Source: Aurantimicrobium photophilum
Lineage (GTDB): Bacteria > Actinomycetota > Actinomycetes > Actinomycetales > Microbacteriaceae
Assembly: GCF_003194085.1 (NCBI RefSeq)
Contig: NZ_CP023994.1
Coordinates: 496,001 to 560,000, forward strand
Reading direction: 5' to 3'
Length of the DNA stretch: 64,000 nucleotides
Shown here: in pieces, positions 25,201 through 33,133 of the stretch
How positions within the stretch are numbered: position 1 is the first letter of the stretch
Layout of the letters: every line of letters starts with the position of its first letter
The notes under the pieces: generated by a model
The model's database searches: none
Told to the model about the DNA's origin: nothing
Seen by the model: only the letters and a program-made list of their open reading frames with translations
Program-made: the position numbers and the translations under genes

Positions 25201-25372
25201 ACCCTACGACGACACTGAACTGCACACCATCCGTGAGCGAATTGAGAACGCTGCCGAAGGCATGGCGGGGAATGAATTCACTGCCCCCATCGTGATTGAA
25301 GAAGAACGCGGCAAGCCCCACACCAGATACGAATTCCGTATTCACACCTCACCGGCGGTGTCGGCATCATGA
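22202..25372 (+). CDS. adnA: AdnA-like subunit of the AdnAB helicase-nuclease
   Basis: The 1056-aa protein is one half of the actinobacterial AdnAB complex, which resects DNA double-strand ends. It has a UvrD/SF1 motor (Walker A GAPGTGKT at about 39-46; Walker B LVDDAQE at about 242-248) and a C-terminal RecB-like PD-(D/E)XK nuclease with RIEQDA, VDLKTGKYEP and AQLACYQLAL. Walker B reads Asp-Asp-Ala-Gln where active UvrD motors have Asp-Glu-x-Gln, so this motor may be weak. The nuclease triad looks complete. It overlaps adnB by 4 nt (ATGA). Length and pairing match mycobacterial AdnA. Confidence 0.9.
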   Translation: MAQTGFVQREIAPVRPFVPDASQAQVLALPVGDSAVVLGAPGTGKTALLTQFVAARVAGGSNPDNIVVLSPNRVAASRLRNSLGLRLGIATNGALARTPGSLAFALAQEHALATGQAPPRMLTGSEQDSIFAELLLGHIEDGTGPAWPDPLVAEVRQRRAFRSELRDLFARSTERGWTPVDLRSQGETREHPEWVAASQFWSEYREVIAGFRTESFDSSEILAIGANALANSAVMPNVELVLVDDAQELTYGAVRMLQAFARRGVPVVVFGDPDITSTTFRGAVPNFLGRFAVELGISTDLVKSFVLDSVYRHGPQIRSAVSKMTEMGSAEAGAQRKALSVVEDAVSSPVQVLERSSRVAETTAIARQLREHHILGSIAWSQMAVVVRTSSLVPQVARALAVAEVPTRTLLSERSLKEHPAALDLIAAIAVAMGRMELTSNVATDLLTSPMVGLTVLDLRRLRLALRHDELAAGGVRTGEELLIAALEQPADLVTLDFAPARRAARFAETLQMLRTEISEGNSIEELLWTTWERSGLAKTWGTEALSAGLIADDANRNLDGVMALFTSAKRYVERYPDRPAAEYIAELLEADVPEDTLAPQAQADAVLVCTPSALIGTEFDVVAIAAVQENLWPNLRPRGSLLHAQDLLGDSVGVEIDFAASRKEVLDDELRMFALALSRAKQSVILTATANDDTLPSPFLRRVESVLGVDPEEAQNSERNGLSEYPLTLRGLVGSLRRALTLSLRRGESSDRSAQLATALAKLSAEEIPGAAPTDWYGLREPSTSAPLVDLSVEGNSVSVSPSKLDTWEKNQLAWFIESVVGRTSSSAQGIGTIVHKVMEDASAEGQPIDADSLWAAVDERWHELSFDAEWLSTGEKRRVRKMVAAVSEYLQNFKNDGKTLLATEGGFTLELGNATLRGYIDRIEQDAVGQVVIVDLKTGKYEPRVKDLPEHAQLACYQLALTEGALKEVPEGARNGGAKLIYVTNGTKGKLYKAMEQKPYDDTELHTIRERIENAAEGMAGNEFTAPIVIEEERGKPHTRYEFRIHTSPAVSAS

Positions 25373-28300
25373 GTGAATTCCAGATCAGTGCTCTCGAGCT
25401 GGCCGAGCGTTTAGGGCAGCTCCCTCCTACTGAAGAACAGCAGGCCATCATCGAGGCGCCACTCGAGCCAGCCCTAGTTATTGCTGGTGCTGGTAGTGGC
25501 AAGACCGAAACCATGGCGAATCGTGTGGTGTGGCTCATCGCCAATGGCAAGGTCAACATCAACGAGATCCTCGGCATGACCTTCACCCGCAAGGCAGCTG
25601 GTGAACTTGGAGAACGTATCCGCAAGCGTGTGGCCAAGCTGGTCGCTGAGAAGATCGTTCCCCTCGACATGGACGAGCTTGATCAAGCGACCGTGACGAC
25701 CTACAACTCCTTCGCCAACCGGATCTACTCGCAGTATGCGGTGCTCATTGGCCGCGACCCTGATGCCACTGTTCTTGGGGAGGCAGCTGCGTGGCAGTTG
25801 GCGCGTTCGATTGCCCGGGAAGGAACCGGGGAGGTCCTTTCCGATCTCGACAAGAGCCTGGATGTGCTCACCGAAGCCATCCTGCGGTTATCTCGCGCCA
25901 TCGCTGACAATGTGGCTGATCCGGCAGAGATTGTGTCTTTTGCTCGATCTCTCGATGAGCACACCGTCAACATGCCTCTGGATGTCCCCGGTAGCCGCAA
26001 GAGTGCGGCTGTTGATGCCTGGGTCAAGGCGCGCGAAGTGGGAACAACCCTTCCCGTTCTGGTCGACCTAGCGATTCAATTTTCAGAGGCCAAACGCCGC
26101 CAAGGCCTGATCGAATACAGTGACCAGGTCGCATTGGCGTTGGAAATCTGTCACCGCTTTGACAGCGTTGTCGCAGATTTCCGCAGCCAATTCAAAGTTG
26201 TCCTTCTTGATGAATATCAAGACACCTCTGTTGTTCAGACCAAGCTGCTGAGCATGCTGTTTGCGCAGACTCCCGTGATGGCGGTGGGCGACCCGCACCA
26301 GTCCATTTATGGTTGGCGTGGAGCCTCGGCAGACAACATCGAACAGTTTGGTGCCGCCTTTGGTGCAGATGTTGAGAACACCAGAACCTATTCACTGTCG
26401 ACAAGTTGGCGAAACCCTGTGGGCGTCCTTGCAGCTGCAAACGTGTTGGTCACCCCGCTGACCGCCAAGACGCAGGTACCGGTTGAACAGTTGCGGGCGA
26501 AACCTGATGCAACGCAGGGTGAGGTTGAACTGAGCGTCACCGAGACCATCTACGACGAAGCTGATGCTGTTGCCCAGTGGCTGAAGGCACGTATCAATGA
26601 GGAGACCACCTCTGCGATGCTTTGTCGCTCCCTCAAAGGCATCGAGCCATTCAAACGGGCACTGGATGAGTACGGGGTTCCGTATCACGTGGTCGGGCTT
26701 GGGGGATTACTCGATGAACCTGTCATCGTTGACCTTGTCTGCACGCTTCGCGTGCTTCACGATGCCACCGCAGATTCCGAGCTGGTTCGTTTGCTCACCG
26801 GTGCACGCTGGGCAATAGCACCTAAAGACATCGTGGGGTTGAGTGAGATCTCGAAGTGGATGAGTGAGCGCGATCACCGTCAACAGCGCCTCACTGACGA
26901 AGTTCGCACTGCACTTCGTAATTCTGTTGTTTCCGAAGATGGCGCTTCTCTAGTTGACGCCCTGGACTTTGTCGTCAGTGCGCCAGAGTCACACTCCGTA
27001 CTCGAGAAACTTTCTGCGACCGGCCGAACCCGCCTCAAGCACGCCGGGGAGCAGATTGCTCGGTTGCGTCGCCGCGTAGGTGTCGACTTGCGTGAGCTGG
27101 TCACCATTGTGCAACAAGAATTACTCCTCGATATCGAAGCAGTAGCGAACGAGTCTGCGGCAACTGCCCTTTCTAGCCTCGAAGCATTTATGGAACCGCT
27201 GAGTGCCTATGTCGACGGTGAAGACAGGGCCACACTCGGTGGATTCCTCAGCTGGCTCAAAGAAGCAGAACGTCGTGAACGCCTCAGTCCGCAATCAGCT
27301 CCTGCTGAGCCGGGAACAGTCCAGATCATGACTATTCACGGCGCAAAAGGCCTGGAGTGGGACGTGGTGGCCATTCCACGCATGGTCAAGGACGAACTTC
27401 CTGGCAATCGCACTCGTGCCGAGAACTGGGTTGGTTTTGGTCGGTTGCCTTTCCCTTTCCGTGGTGATGCGATGCACCTTCCGGTATTCAACTGGCGCTC
27501 TGCAACGACCCAGGTTGAGCTGGGAGAGAGCTATGACGCTTTCGTCGAAGAGGTTCGAGTTCGTTATGACGATGAACAGCGCAGATTGGCCTATGTTGCG
27601 CTGACCAGAGCCAAGCACTCGTTACTACTTTCGGCTTCTTTCTGGGCCACACAAGTCACCCCACGACCTCCTGGCATCTTCGTGCAGGAGCTGGCTGCTG
27701 CCGGAATCTTTGGTCACGAGCTTCCTGAAGCTCCTGAAAATGAAGCAAATCCTCTGGGGGACGATGAGGAGACGGTCACCTGGCCATTGGATCCTCTGGG
27801 TTCCCGCCGTGATGTTGTGACTCGCGCTGCCGAGGCGGTTTATGTGGCGAACCCTGCCACCCCCACACCCTGGGATTCGGAGATTGAACTTCTGCTCACC
27901 GAGCGTGACAAGAGGAATATTGCAGATGCTGATATTCCGCTGCCAGAGCGTATTCCTGCATCGAGATTCAAAGACTTCATCGACGATCCTCAAGCTGTAG
28001 CGAAATCATTGCGCAGACCTCTGCCTGAGCGCCCTTTCCGTGCCACAGCACTAGGAACCCTCTTCCACTCCTGGGTGGAAGAACGCTCGACTGTTTCCAG
28101 TCACATTGACCTTGTTGATGCTCATCCGGATGAACTCGATGGTGTCGAAGCGGACTCACTTGTCTCCGCTGATGAACAGACCCTCCGCAGTTTGAAAGAA
28201 ACCTTCGAGCGAAGCCAGTGGGCAACACGCAAACCTGTTGCCGTCGAATTAGAGGTGAACGTTCCGTTCGGAAACTCCATCATCATCTGCAAGATCGATG

Positions 28301-28578
28301 CCATCTATGAAGTAGAGGGTTCCGACGGGCAGAGATTTGAAATCGTGGACTGGAAGACAGGCAAAGCGCCCAAGGATGCTGCTGACCTGGAACTCAAGCA
28401 GTTCCAGCTCGCTCTCTATCGACTGGCCTATGCCCGCTGGTCAGGAGTTCCTGCAGAGAACATTGACGCCGCCTTCTACTTCGTTGCCGAAGACAAGGTG
28501 ATCAGGCCAGAGCGAATTTACTCAGAGAGTGAGTTGGAAGAACGCTGGTCGTCCGTAACAGGCTCCATGCCGCGGTAA
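25369..28578 (+). CDS. adnB: AdnB-like subunit of the AdnAB helicase-nuclease
   Basis: The 1069-aa protein has an intact SF1A motor: Walker A AGAGSGKT (about 39-46), LLDEYQDTS (Walker B with DExx), DPHQSIYGWRGA and IHGAKGLEWDVV in the second lobe. Its C-terminal nuclease has the residues Asp in KIDAIYE, VDWKTGKAP and QFQLALYRLAYA. It partners the preceding AdnA-like protein; translation is coupled through ATGA. The order adnA-adnB-(kinase-like)-nudC-uvrD2 agrees with mycobacterial gene order. The last 61 nt overlap the convergent kinase-like gene on the other strand. Confidence 0.93.
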   Translation: MSEFQISALELAERLGQLPPTEEQQAIIEAPLEPALVIAGAGSGKTETMANRVVWLIANGKVNINEILGMTFTRKAAGELGERIRKRVAKLVAEKIVPLDMDELDQATVTTYNSFANRIYSQYAVLIGRDPDATVLGEAAAWQLARSIAREGTGEVLSDLDKSLDVLTEAILRLSRAIADNVADPAEIVSFARSLDEHTVNMPLDVPGSRKSAAVDAWVKAREVGTTLPVLVDLAIQFSEAKRRQGLIEYSDQVALALEICHRFDSVVADFRSQFKVVLLDEYQDTSVVQTKLLSMLFAQTPVMAVGDPHQSIYGWRGASADNIEQFGAAFGADVENTRTYSLSTSWRNPVGVLAAANVLVTPLTAKTQVPVEQLRAKPDATQGEVELSVTETIYDEADAVAQWLKARINEETTSAMLCRSLKGIEPFKRALDEYGVPYHVVGLGGLLDEPVIVDLVCTLRVLHDATADSELVRLLTGARWAIAPKDIVGLSEISKWMSERDHRQQRLTDEVRTALRNSVVSEDGASLVDALDFVVSAPESHSVLEKLSATGRTRLKHAGEQIARLRRRVGVDLRELVTIVQQELLLDIEAVANESAATALSSLEAFMEPLSAYVDGEDRATLGGFLSWLKEAERRERLSPQSAPAEPGTVQIMTIHGAKGLEWDVVAIPRMVKDELPGNRTRAENWVGFGRLPFPFRGDAMHLPVFNWRSATTQVELGESYDAFVEEVRVRYDDEQRRLAYVALTRAKHSLLLSASFWATQVTPRPPGIFVQELAAAGIFGHELPEAPENEANPLGDDEETVTWPLDPLGSRRDVVTRAAEAVYVANPATPTPWDSEIELLLTERDKRNIADADIPLPERIPASRFKDFIDDPQAVAKSLRRPLPERPFRATALGTLFHSWVEERSTVSSHIDLVDAHPDELDGVEADSLVSADEQTLRSLKETFERSQWATRKPVAVELEVNVPFGNSIIICKIDAIYEVEGSDGQRFEIVDWKTGKAPKDAADLELKQFQLALYRLAYARWSGVPAENIDAAFYFVAEDKVIRPERIYSESELEERWSSVTGSMPR

Positions 28579-29585
28579 CGACCGCCTGCTGCATCACCAG
28601 GAGTTTCATCCAGGAGCTCAACAACTTCCGTCACAGTCAACACGGGTGCAGTGTCAGTGCCAATGGCGTTGGTGTTTTCCTGGTGAACACTGTCGACCAG
28701 GCGATCAAGCATGTCGATAGCGTCATCAACAATCTCAGGACTCTTCTGGTCCACACCGTGAAGAAGCCAACGAGCCACTTCTAGCTCGGAATACAGAGTT
28801 GCACGTTGACGCAGCTTGGGATCAACCAGTGAGTGGCGAGAGTCACCATAGGCAGCAAATGCTGCATCTTGAGAGTCAAGCGGTGCATTGATAATCCAGT
28901 GCATATCTGCAGCAGGGTCTCCCACACGCAGTGCTGCCCAGCCCAGAACACCAGAAACAGAATCGGTTCCGGCAATGAATGAGTCAGCTCCGAGAGATCC
29001 GTGAATAACGGTGGGGTCAAACAGCCACAACGAGTTGTCATCGACGGCTTCTTGCCAGCGAGCTGAGAGCGCAGCGGGAAGCAGAGCTGTCCCCTTAGCT
29101 TTGGCTACTAGTTCGCGAGTTTGGCGCTGAATGTCCTGGGCGCTGAAGAAGGGGAGACCAGCGTCAGAGACGAAGTGAGTGGGAAGCGAGTGGATGGAAG
29201 CAATCGAAGTTCCGATCGAGGTTGCCAGTCCAGACTCAACGGTGAAATCTGCAAGAGAAAGCTGGTGACCGTGCAGGAACTCAAAGACAAGTCCAAAGGT
29301 TTTACCAATGGGTGCGCGGCCGACCAAAGTGGGAACGTCAAAGCTGAGGCGTGAACGAATACCTGCGGTCATCGTCTCGAGTGCATACTTCTCAGCACCG
29401 AGCTGTGCTTCTGCCTCTGCAGAGTTCGGAACGCGAACAATGAGCTCGCGGCCAGTAGCGTCGGTGACGATGGCAGCAAAGAAGTCACCGTGCATTCCGG
29501 TGGAGAAAGCCTGGGCTTGAACGGGGTCAAAACCGGGCACTGCCGCTGTAGCCAACGCCGCTAGAGTGATATGAGATCTGGCCAT
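28518..29585 (-). CDS. Aminoglycoside-phosphotransferase-fold protein, probable pseudokinase
   Basis: The 355-aa protein has the APH/choline-kinase fold: ELIVRVPNS in the N-lobe, FEFLHGHQLS at the hinge, IHGSLGADSF at the catalytic loop and GVLGWAALRVGDPAAD at the metal-binding site. Active enzymes have H-G-D-x-x-x-x-N and I-D-W at the last two sites. Here the catalytic Asp is Ser, the Asn is Ser, and the metal-binding Asp is Gly, while the structural G-D-P-A-x-D stays. Phosphotransfer is therefore doubtful, and a binding or scaffold role is possible. It lies opposite the adnAB operon, overlapping adnB by 61 nt, and diverges from nudC. Its ATG has TAGCCT 7 nt upstream. Confidence 0.8.
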   Translation of the reverse strand: MARSHITLAALATAAVPGFDPVQAQAFSTGMHGDFFAAIVTDATGRELIVRVPNSAEAEAQLGAEKYALETMTAGIRSRLSFDVPTLVGRAPIGKTFGLVFEFLHGHQLSLADFTVESGLATSIGTSIASIHSLPTHFVSDAGLPFFSAQDIQRQTRELVAKAKGTALLPAALSARWQEAVDDNSLWLFDPTVIHGSLGADSFIAGTDSVSGVLGWAALRVGDPAADMHWIINAPLDSQDAAFAAYGDSRHSLVDPKLRQRATLYSELEVARWLLHGVDQKSPEIVDDAIDMLDRLVDSVHQENTNAIGTDTAPVLTVTEVVELLDETPGDAAGGRYRGMEPVTDDQRSSNSLSE

Positions 29586-29592
29586 GAAATAC

Positions 29593-29598
29593 AGGCTA
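29593..29598 (-). promoter_or_regulatory. -10 box TAGCCT of the kinase-like gene
   Basis: On the minus strand TAGCCT is followed by 7 nt and the ATG at 29585, in the 83-nt divergent gap to nudC. Confidence 0.45.
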
Positions 29599-29668
29599 AT
29601 TCGCGGATGCGCTTGTGGCTCTCAACGCCACGCATCCAATGCCCTACTGATACCCCAGAACGAGTGCA

Positions 29669-30646
29669 ATGACTGACGAATTCACACAACGGCTCACGTT
29701 GTCGCGTCATGCCACCGATCGACGAGCAGATCTGCGCACGCGTCCAGGATTACTGGACGAACTCGCTGCAGATGCCCGCACTCGCGTCATTGTCTTGCAC
29801 CAGGGCAAAGCTCTGATTGATAACCGCTCTCTTGTGACGCTCACCTGGGAACAACTCAACGCAGTATGCACTCCCGAATCACAAGAAATCGTTTTCCTGG
29901 GCATCAGCACCTCTGATGCCCCCAGCGAAGCAGTAGGAACTCCGTTCCTCGCCGTGACAGTGAATGCTGACGTTGCAGCTGTGCTGGGACCAGACGGTTC
30001 ACACTGGGGTGACCTTCGAGTCCTCGGACACGAACTCTCCGACCGTGATGCGGGTTTGTTCACCCAAGCTCTTGCCTTAGCCAACTGGCACCGTTCCCAC
30101 ACGCACTCTCCCGTTTCCGGTGAGAAGACTGTTGCCGGGCAAGCCGGATGGGTTCGTCATCTGGAAGATGACGACACTGCGCAGATGTTCCCCCGAACTG
30201 ACCCTGCTGTGATTGTGCTCGTCACTGACGATCAGGATCGATTGCTTCTGGGCAACAATGCGATGTGGGAAAGCAATCGTTTCTCACTCTTGGCTGGATA
30301 TGTGGAGCCAGGTGAATCACTCGAAGCCGCGGTCATTCGTGAAGTCTTCGAAGAATCAGGTGTTGTCGTGGTGAACCCGGTTTATCTGGGATCACAGCCC
30401 TGGCCATTCCCGCAGTCCCTCATGCTCGGATTCAGGGCAACGGTTGCTGCTGGGTTTGATCCCGAGAACCATGTTGCCGATGGGGAAGAGATCCTCACAC
30501 TGCGGTGGTTCACGCGTGATGAGCTCAAGGCCAGCTTGAATGACATTGTTCTGCCCGGGAAGGTCTCCATTGCTCGCGCTCTCATCGAAGAGTGGCTGGG
30601 GGAGAGCCTGGATCAAGATGACGCGTGGAATGGGCGAATCGCGTGA
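29669..30646 (+). CDS. nudC: NAD(+)/NADH diphosphatase, NudC type
   Basis: The 325-aa Nudix hydrolase splits NAD(H) into NMN(H) and AMP and, in studied homologues, can remove NAD caps from RNA. The Nudix box GESLEAAVIREVFEESGV (about 214-231) has the full G-x5-E-x7-R-E-x-x-E-E-x-G pattern, and GSQPWPFPQS (about 242-251) is the NADH-pyrophosphatase signature. YPRTDP is present as FPRTDP. The zinc ribbon that normally precedes it, four Cys between the N-terminal and Nudix parts, is absent: the segment contains no cysteine. The upstream gap shows no clear Shine-Dalgarno. Its TGA overlaps the helicase start. Confidence 0.92.
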   Translation: MTDEFTQRLTLSRHATDRRADLRTRPGLLDELAADARTRVIVLHQGKALIDNRSLVTLTWEQLNAVCTPESQEIVFLGISTSDAPSEAVGTPFLAVTVNADVAAVLGPDGSHWGDLRVLGHELSDRDAGLFTQALALANWHRSHTHSPVSGEKTVAGQAGWVRHLEDDDTAQMFPRTDPAVIVLVTDDQDRLLLGNNAMWESNRFSLLAGYVEPGESLEAAVIREVFEESGVVVVNPVYLGSQPWPFPQSLMLGFRATVAAGFDPENHVADGEEILTLRWFTRDELKASLNDIVLPGKVSIARALIEEWLGESLDQDDAWNGRIA

Positions 30647-32358
30647 GCGAGATCATCTCCGCAACACCGGAAGAACTGCTCGCTGGGCTCGATGACGATC
30701 AGCGCACCGTTGCCGAGGAGCTGCGTGGCCCCATTTGTGTTCTAGCTGGCGCTGGAACGGGTAAGACGCGTGCCATTACCCACCGCATTGCCTATGGCAT
30801 TGCCACGGGAACATATTCACCGGACCGAGTTCTTGCGCTGACCTTCACTAATCGTGCTGCCGGAGAGATGCGCACGCGTCTGCGTCACCTTGGTGCAGGT
30901 CCTGTGCAGGCACAGACTTTCCACGCTGCAGCACTTCGCCAATTAGGTCACTTTTGGCCGATGTTTGTCGGCGGAGAGACGCCCAAGATTTTCGAATCCA
31001 AGTCCAGGCCTCTCGCTGAAGTAGCCACGCAAATGGGTTTGAAGCTGGACACGGCCACGCTGCGCGATCTCGCCTCTGAGGTGGAATGGCGCAAGACCAG
31101 CAATTTGAGCCTGTCGAGCTATGAAAAGCGCGCCTATGCCCGGGCCATGCCTGGAAACCTTGCCGTTGCGGATGTGTTGGCTGTGATGAATGGCTACGAG
31201 GACCTCAAAGATGCTCGTGGACAGATCGACATGGAAGATGTTCTTCTGCTCACAGCTGGTCTGCTGGAATCAGAAGCCGCTGCAGCGATGGAAGTGCGTG
31301 AGCGTTACCGCTTCTTCGTTGTTGACGAATATCAGGACGTTTCGCCGCTACAACACCACCTGCTTGACCTCTGGTTAGGAGACCACCGAGATCTCTGTGT
31401 GGTGGGAGATGCGAGTCAGACTATTTACTCCTTCACCGGCGCAACCAGTGATTACCTACTCTCATTTGGGTCGACCTTTCCCGATGCTCATGTGGTGAAG
31501 TTGGAGACGAACTATCGTTCGACGGCACCGATTGTTTCTGCCGCGAACGCGCTAATGCGGGGCCGTCCAGGTGCGCTAACCCTGACGGCGGCAACGCCAG
31601 AAGGTCCAGCACCCCAGGTCACGGCCTATCCCAATGACGGCGCTGAGGCTCGTGCAGTGGCAACCAAGATCGCGGCTGAAATTGCTTCCGGCACCTTGCC
31701 CGAGAACATTGCCGTGCTTTATCGCATCAATGTGCAGGCGGTTGCTCTTGAACAGGCGCTCTCTGATGTGGGCGTGAGTACCACGATTTATGGGGCAAAG
31801 CGCTTCTATGACCTGCCCGAGGTTAAGCAAGCCATCATGGCACTGCGCGGTGCTTCTGTTTCCGTATCCGGTGAACCCCTGTTCAAGTCCGTGAGTGATG
31901 TGCTGCGCTCGGTGGGGTGGAGCCAGGAAGCTCCCCAGACCACCGGAGCAGCACGCTCAAAGTGGGAAGCATTAAATGCCCTCATGGTGATGGCAGATGA
32001 AGCTCCCGAAGGAACAAGTTTCCGTGCCTTCACCGATGAACTGTTGGCTCGTCAGGCGGCACGCCACGAGCCAACCATGCATGCCGTGACCTTGGCATCA
32101 GTTCACTCTGCTAAAGGTTTGGAGTGGGATTCGGTGCACGTCATTGGCCTGAGTGAAGGCTTGTTCCCGATTAGCTATGCCCAGAATCTGGAAGCAATAG
32201 CTGAAGAGCGCAGGCTGCTTTATGTCGCCATTACGCGTGCGAGGAAGCAACTCTCCTTGTCGTGGGCGCAGCAAGGTACTGGCCGTGCGACGAACCGAGA
32301 ACGCTCACGTTTCGTGGCAGAGCTTGGCATGCACAATCAGGATGCAGGGCGAAAGTAA
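30643..32358 (+). CDS. uvrD2: UvrD2-like SF1A DNA helicase without HRDC domain
   Basis: The 571-aa helicase has LAGAGTGKTRAITHRIA (Walker A), TFTNRAAGEMRTRL, VVDEYQDVSPLQ (Walker B) and HSAKGLEWDSVHVIG. Its position after nudC matches mycobacterial uvrD2. That enzyme is about 700 aa because of a C-terminal tetracysteine/HRDC extension, whereas this protein stops soon after the last helicase motif (LLYVAITRARKQLSL). The start is the GTG at 30643, which shares GTGA with the nudC stop; the upstream GTG at 30625 would lie inside nudC without a ribosome site. Its 3' end overlaps the convergent gene by 128 nt. Confidence 0.88.
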   Translation: MSEIISATPEELLAGLDDDQRTVAEELRGPICVLAGAGTGKTRAITHRIAYGIATGTYSPDRVLALTFTNRAAGEMRTRLRHLGAGPVQAQTFHAAALRQLGHFWPMFVGGETPKIFESKSRPLAEVATQMGLKLDTATLRDLASEVEWRKTSNLSLSSYEKRAYARAMPGNLAVADVLAVMNGYEDLKDARGQIDMEDVLLLTAGLLESEAAAAMEVRERYRFFVVDEYQDVSPLQHHLLDLWLGDHRDLCVVGDASQTIYSFTGATSDYLLSFGSTFPDAHVVKLETNYRSTAPIVSAANALMRGRPGALTLTAATPEGPAPQVTAYPNDGAEARAVATKIAAEIASGTLPENIAVLYRINVQAVALEQALSDVGVSTTIYGAKRFYDLPEVKQAIMALRGASVSVSGEPLFKSVSDVLRSVGWSQEAPQTTGAARSKWEALNALMVMADEAPEGTSFRAFTDELLARQAARHEPTMHAVTLASVHSAKGLEWDSVHVIGLSEGLFPISYAQNLEAIAEERRLLYVAITRARKQLSLSWAQQGTGRATNRERSRFVAELGMHNQDAGRK

Positions 32359-33109
32359 CCTCTTCTTTCCCACCACTGAGAGCATCAATTCTGACTGCTG
32401 TGTTGTGGGTAATCGGGTGTGAAGCTGGTGATTGAATCCAGCGAGCAATCAGTGCCGAGATTTCTGCATTGACCAGTGGTGTTTGGCTCAGTGCCGGAGT
32501 GCTCACAAGTTGACTCATCATGGCAACCCAGCACTCGTCTTGATCTCGATGCGTCAGCTCGATGCACTGCTCGCAGGGGTAGTGCTCAAGGTCGGAATCA
32601 TTGCTTACTCGACTTCCCAGAAGAGGTCCGATGCGCACAGATTCATCACTGAACACAACGGGGAGATGGGGAATGTCTCGGGAAAGCCAGCCACCTGGGC
32701 GGTGAGGTTCGAGGGCAAAGTCACCGACGATGATGGCAAGGTCTGTTTTGCCTGCCACTGCTGAACTTGCTCGGATCACTCGATGACCCGCAGCGATAAG
32801 TAATAGGCCGAGTGTGTCCACAAGTGGACCCGTGCCATCAAGGGCAATCCGCCAACTCTGCGAAGGTGGTTGTGTCATGAAGGCTGGGGCAAGTGCGGAC
32901 ATGAATGCTGACGTTTCGGCCGGGGTGAGACCACATTCCTCTGCCACGGCAGCCAACGACGCGTCAGAAATCCCCGCACGTAGTGCAGAAAGCAATCTTT
33001 CCTCACCGGGAAAGATTTTCGGGATCACCACCCGAGGATGATCTATCCCAATTTGCAGTGAGGTGGGTGTGCGCCAAACAAGGGGAAGGTCAGAACTGAT
33101 TTTGTACAT
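32231..33109 (-). CDS. Cyclodehydratase/ThiF-like protein of the TOMM leader-binding type
   Basis: The 292-aa protein has an N-terminal winged-helix-like part (about 1-85), an alpha/beta part without an ATP-binding ThiF loop, and paired cysteines YPCEQC and HPDCAC, which can bind one zinc. This layout recalls the Ocin-ThiF/cyclodehydratase proteins that bind precursor peptides of thiazole/oxazole natural products. No precursor peptide, YcaO or dehydrogenase gene lies nearby, so it is an orphan and may do another job. It starts 24 nt after the DUF2342 stop and is probably in the same transcription unit. Its last 128 nt are antisense to the helicase gene. Confidence 0.65.
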   Translation of the reverse strand: MYKISSDLPLVWRTPTSLQIGIDHPRVVIPKIFPGEERLLSALRAGISDASLAAVAEECGLTPAETSAFMSALAPAFMTQPPSQSWRIALDGTGPLVDTLGLLLIAAGHRVIRASSAVAGKTDLAIIVGDFALEPHRPGGWLSRDIPHLPVVFSDESVRIGPLLGSRVSNDSDLEHYPCEQCIELTHRDQDECWVAMMSQLVSTPALSQTPLVNAEISALIARWIQSPASHPITHNTAVRIDALSGGKEEVTFALHPDCACQALPRNVSVLGSSHGQYLAAPTTRRVASSHA

Positions 33110-33133
33110 GCAGCGAAGAATGCTGCATAAACG

